Under the pieces are notes generated by a model. The model saw only the letters and a list, made by a program, of their open reading frames with translations. It was not told the DNA's origin and did not search any database. From the NCBI GenBank assembly GCA_026936335.1, contig JAPMXV010000052.1:186001-250000 (forward strand): a stretch of DNA of 64,000 nt. Direction: 5' to 3'. A program made the translations under genes and the position numbers. Positions 60,906-64,000 of this stretch are shown in pieces (the first letter of the stretch is position 1; every line of letters starts with the position of its first letter). Origin of the DNA: Mantamonas sphyraenae (Eukaryota > CRuMs > Mantamonadidae).

Positions 60906-63338
60906 TCACTTGTACTCGGCCACGAGGCCATTCCACTCGTCGATGAGCTCGGCGACGGTGATGACACCGCGGGCCTTTTCCGAGTCGCGAATCCTGACGT
61001 TGACAGAGCCGAGATCGTCGTCGTCGTCTCCATCGGGCATCTCCTTCTCGCCGACGACGAGCATGTAGTTGTACTGGGCCATCTGTGCATCGCGGACCTT
61101 TTTCTGCATCTTGCCCGAGCTGACGTCTGCGTCGACGTAAAAGCCGAGGGAGGAGAGGTGGCGGGCGAGACGCACGCAGTGGTCTGCACTCTTGTCGGTG
61201 ATGGGAATGATGGCGGCCTGGCGGGGCGAGAGCCAGAAGGGCCACTTGCCGGCGTTGTCCTCGCAGAGGATGCCGACAAAGCGCTCAAAGGAGCCGTAGA
61301 TGGCCCTGTGGATGATGACGGGGCGCTCAAAGTCGTCGCCGAGGTCGTCGTCGCCGTCGAGCTTCTGCTTGCCCTTGATGTCCTGGGCGTCGGCGTCGGC
61401 GTTGTCGGAGGAGGAGGAGCCTGCGCTTGCGGAGCCGCTGGCGCCGCGCTGGTACTCGAGCTTGAAGCGCTGCGGGAGCTGAAAGTCGAGCTGGATGGTT
61501 GCGCACTGGTGCCTGCGTCCGAGGGCGTCCTTGATCTTGATGTCGATCTTGGGGCCGTAAAAGGCGCCGTCGCCCGGGTTGAGGGCCCACTTGAAGCCGG
61601 AGCTGTTGAGGGCGTTTTCGAGCTCGGTCTCTGCAAAGTCCCAGAGGGCGGCGCCGCCGACGGCCTTTTCGGGCTTGGTGCTGAGCTCGAGCTCAAACTC
61701 AAAGTTGAAGACTTGGGTGTAGATGAACTGGAGAAAGTCGATGGCGCCGGCGACCTCGTCCTCGATCTGGTCGGGGCGGCAAAAGATGTGTGCGTCGTCC
61801 TGGACAAAGCGGCGCACGCGGGTGAGGCCGGTGAGGGTGCCGCTGGCCTCGTTGCGGTGGAGGACGCCAAACTCGGCGAGGCGCATGGGGAGCTCGCGGT
61901 AGGAGCGCTTGCGTGCGCCAAAGATGAGGCAGTGGCCCGGGCAGTTCATGGGCTTGATGCCCCAGTCCTTTTCCTCGACCTGAAAGGTAAACATGTCGTC
62001 GCGGTAGTGGTCCCAGTGGCCGGAGATCTTCCAGAGCTCGGCGTCAAACATGTTTGGGCTCATGACCTCGGTGAAGCCGCGCTTGCGGTACTGGGCCTTG
62101 ATGAGGTCGAGGAGCTTGTTGACGATGCGGGTGCCGTGGGGCAGGAAGAAGCAGGAGCCCGGGCTGTAGTCGGTGTTGAAGAAAAACAGCTCCTGCTGCT
62201 TGCCGATGTTGCGGTGGTTGCGCATTTCGGCCTCCTCGTAGCGCTGCTTGCACTGCTTCATGAGCTTCTTGTCGGGGAAGGAGACGCCGTAGACGCGCTG
62301 GAGCTGCTCGTTCTTGGCGTCGCCCTTGTAGTAGGCGGCGGAGCCGTCGCGGACCCAAAAGTGCTTGATCTTGCCGGTGCGCGGGACGTGGGGCCCGCGG
62401 CAGAGGTCGATGAGGTCGCCGCAGCGGTAGGCGGTGCAGGTTTCGCCCTCGGGCACCTTGTCGAGGATGGTCTGCTGCTTGAACTTGTTGTACTGGAACA
62501 TGTCGAGGGCCTGGTCGCGGGTGAGGACGAGGCGCTCAAAGGGGGCGTCGTCCTTGATGGCGGCCTGGCAGACCTTTTGGAGGGCGTCAAAGTCGTCGTT
62601 GGAGATCTTTGAGCCGTCGGGCATGTAGACGTCGTAGAAGAAGCCCTCCTCGATGGGGGGGCCCATGACGAGGTGTGCGCCGTAGGCCTTTTCGAGGGCC
62701 TGGCCGAGGATGTGTGCGCTGCTGTGCCAAAACACGTCCTGGGCCTCCTTGTCGTCAAACTTGAGGAGCTCGAGGACGCAGTCTGCGTCGAGGGGCCGGT
62801 GGAGGTCGCGGATCTGGCCGTCGACCTTTGCGGCGACGCTCTGGTTGGCGAGGCCCTGTGCAATGGAGGCGGCGATGGTGTACGGGGTGGCCTCGTGGGC
62901 GACGGCGGTAACGATGTCGCCGTCGACGCCGTCCTTGCGGAGGGTGACCTTGATTTCTGAGGGAGGCGGGAGGCAGGAGGGCGGGGTCAGTGGGCGCGGG
63001 AGGGGGGGGGCGGGGGCGGGGGGAAAGGGAGGGTTTCGGCGGAATGGCATGTGCGGGGAAATGGGCGGAGGGCGAGGGCGGAGGGCGGGCGTACCCTTGC
63101 GCTCGAGGGCGGCTTGGCGCTCCTGCTGCTCGGCCATGAGCTGGTCCCAGATCTGGATGCGGTGCTGGATAAAGTCTGGATTTTCGAGGGCGTTGGGGTT
63201 GAAGCTGGCCTGAGCTGGCTTTTTGGATGCCTTCTTGTTGGCCTTTTTGGGCTTGGGGGTGGAGTTGGAGGAGGAGTTGGAGGAGGAGGAGTTGGACGGG
63301 AGGTCCTTTGGGGGTTGTTCCTCTGCTTGTTGGCTCAT
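60906..63338 (-). CDS. TARS: Threonyl-tRNA synthetase, cytosolic type
   Basis: Two exons (63338-63095, 62956-60906; phase-1 intron of 138 nt) encode 764 residues from MSQQAEEQPPKDLPSNSSSS. The Lys-rich N-terminal extension is followed by the TGS domain (EIKVTLRKDG). The editing domain has HSSAHILGQALE and GPPIEEGFFYD. The class II core contains motif 1, MNCPGHCLIF with the zinc Cys, and motif 2 VLHRNEASGTLTGLTRVRRF. The core ends with motif 3 near IYGSFERFVGILCED, and an anticodon-binding domain (AAIIPITDKSADHCVRLARH) follows. A Ser/Asp/Lys-rich insert of about 40 residues (after LEYQRG) lies just before motif 3, unusual for the family. All catalytic landmarks are present, so it should charge tRNA-Thr and proofread Ser. 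Confidence 0.97.
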   Translation of the reverse strand: MSQQAEEQPPKDLPSNSSSSNSSSNSTPKPKKANKKASKKPAQASFNPNALENPDFIQHRIQIWDQLMAEQQERQAALERKGTPALRPRPPPISPHMPFRRNPPFPPAPAPPLPRPLTPPSCLPPPSEIKVTLRKDGVDGDIVTAVAHEATPYTIAASIAQGLANQSVAAKVDGQIRDLHRPLDADCVLELLKFDDKEAQDVFWHSSAHILGQALEKAYGAHLVMGPPIEEGFFYDVYMPDGSKISNDDFDALQKVCQAAIKDDAPFERLVLTRDQALDMFQYNKFKQQTILDKVPEGETCTAYRCGDLIDLCRGPHVPRTGKIKHFWVRDGSAAYYKGDAKNEQLQRVYGVSFPDKKLMKQCKQRYEEAEMRNHRNIGKQQELFFFNTDYSPGSCFFLPHGTRIVNKLLDLIKAQYRKRGFTEVMSPNMFDAELWKISGHWDHYRDDMFTFQVEEKDWGIKPMNCPGHCLIFGARKRSYRELPMRLAEFGVLHRNEASGTLTGLTRVRRFVQDDAHIFCRPDQIEDEVAGAIDFLQFIYTQVFNFEFELELSTKPEKAVGGAALWDFAETELENALNSSGFKWALNPGDGAFYGPKIDIKIKDALGRRHQCATIQLDFQLPQRFKLEYQRGASGSASAGSSSSDNADADAQDIKGKQKLDGDDDLGDDFERPVIIHRAIYGSFERFVGILCEDNAGKWPFWLSPRQAAIIPITDKSADHCVRLARHLSSLGFYVDADVSSGKMQKKVRDAQMAQYNYMLVVGEKEMPDGDDDDDLGSVNVRIRDSEKARGVITVAELIDEWNGLVAEYK

Positions 63339-63411
63339 GGGTAGGTGTGGGGGGTTGTGGTGGGGAGGGGGGGCGGGGGCGGGGTGATCAAGTGGGTGGA
63401 GTGTGGATGGA

Positions 63412-64000
63412 TTGCGTTGCCCTGGACTGTCGTTGGATTCCATTGCCCTTGGTTGTCGTTGGATTCCATTGCCCTGGACTGTCGTTAGATTGGGTTGCTA
63501 TTGACTGGATTCCATTGCCCTTGGTTGTCGTTGGATTCCATTGCCCTGGACTGTCGTTGGATTCCATTGCCCTTGGTTGTCGTTGGATTCCATTGCCCTT
63601 GGTTGTCGTTGGATGGGTTGCCCTTGGTTGTCGTTGGATTCCATTGCCCTTGGTTGTCGTTGGATTCCATTGCCCTGGACTGTCGTTGGATTCCATTGCC
63701 CTTGGTTGTTGTTGGATTCCATTGCCCTGGACTGTCGTTGGATTCCGTTGCCCTGGACTGTCGTTGGATTCCATTGCCCTGGACTGTCGTTGGATTCCAT
63801 TGCCCTTGGTTGGATTCCATTGCCCTTGGTTGTCGTTGGATTCCGTTGCCCTGGACTGTCGTTGGATTCCATTGCCCTTGGTTGTCGTTGGATTCCGTTG
63901 CCCTGGACTGTCGTTGGATTCCATTGCCCTTGGTTGTCGTTGGATTCCGTTGCCCTGGACTGTCGTTGGATTCCATTGCCCTGGACTGTCGTTGGATTCT
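63412..64000. repeat. 26-bp minisatellite with two unit types, continues past the window edge
   Basis: About 22 units of 26 bp are visible. Each is GGATTCCATTGCCC plus either TGGACTGTCGTT or TTGGTTGTCGTT, arranged in an irregular alternation, with occasional GGATTCCGTTG variants and short deletions near 63500 and 63810. The array lies upstream of the ThrRS start. All three minus-strand frames are open, only because the unit lacks stops, and no gene is called. Confidence 0.97.

Noticed and set aside
57732-62612. Plus-strand open frame of 1626 codons, the longest in the window
   Set aside because: It is the antisense of the Roco and ThrRS genes, whose minus-strand products carry clear domain motifs; the plus product is low-complexity His/Leu/Pro then Val/Ala/Glu sequence without domains.
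63412-64000. CRISPR-like array or repetitive protein (MESNDSPGQ...)
   Set aside because: Units are contiguous 26-mers without unique spacers in a eukaryotic context, and all frames are open merely because the unit lacks stops.

Overview
The window reads as nuclear DNA of a free-living unicellular eukaryote (a protist). It is GC-rich and very gene-dense: gaps between genes are usually 10 to 130 bp, and a few neighbours touch or overlap. Genes carry zero to four short GT-AG introns of about 50 to 280 bp. The contents are clearly eukaryotic: a kinesin, a TopBP1-like BRCT protein, a C2-AGC kinase, an SREK1-like splicing factor, a cytosolic threonyl-tRNA synthetase, a CDF zinc transporter, a TMEM181-like receptor, Roco GTPases, and TIG/EGF multi-pass receptors. 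I cannot name the lineage from sequence alone. No tRNA, rRNA, transposon ORF or CRISPR array was recognised. All exon borders were inferred by eye from splice signals and frame continuity.

Left part (1-26.5 kb): a partial unknown gene, an F-box protein, a kinesin, an EEIG1/FAM102 NT-C2 protein (minus), TopBP1, a Gfo/Idh/MocA oxidoreductase with a homopolymer frameshift, a C2-AGC kinase (minus), an unknown protein (minus), a 1907-residue membrane protein combining a GT2-like region with what looks like a catalytically dead caspase fold (minus), and two plus-strand genes of unknown function.

Middle part (26.5-43 kb): a Cys-rich multi-pass protein whose start codon seems to be split by an intron, an ankyrin protein, riboflavin kinase, and then the most interesting block. 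Three paralogous genes (A at 30961, B at 35081, C at 36162) each encode a signal peptide, a very acidic pro-region, and a basic cysteine-rich C-terminal domain. In all three a phase-2 intron separates pro-region from Cys domain. They flank a TMEM181-like seven-TM gene and an SREK1-like gene. An ankyrin/PH protein with a triplicated module of about 100 residues, a CDF transporter and a frame-broken coiled-coil gene follow.

Right part (43-64 kb): a duplication mosaic. A complete Roco gene (56982-60662) has a long second copy (43087-45231) that begins just after the P-loop, plus two COR-domain scraps flanking a TPR gene. A divergent promoter with its leader exon and the 5' half of a membrane gene (about 46.4-47.3 kb) is repeated in inverted orientation at 54.1-55.0 kb. 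There it drives a different, frame-damaged TIG/EGF receptor gene and faces a decayed copy of the membrane gene. The window ends with ThrRS and a 26-bp minisatellite running off the edge.
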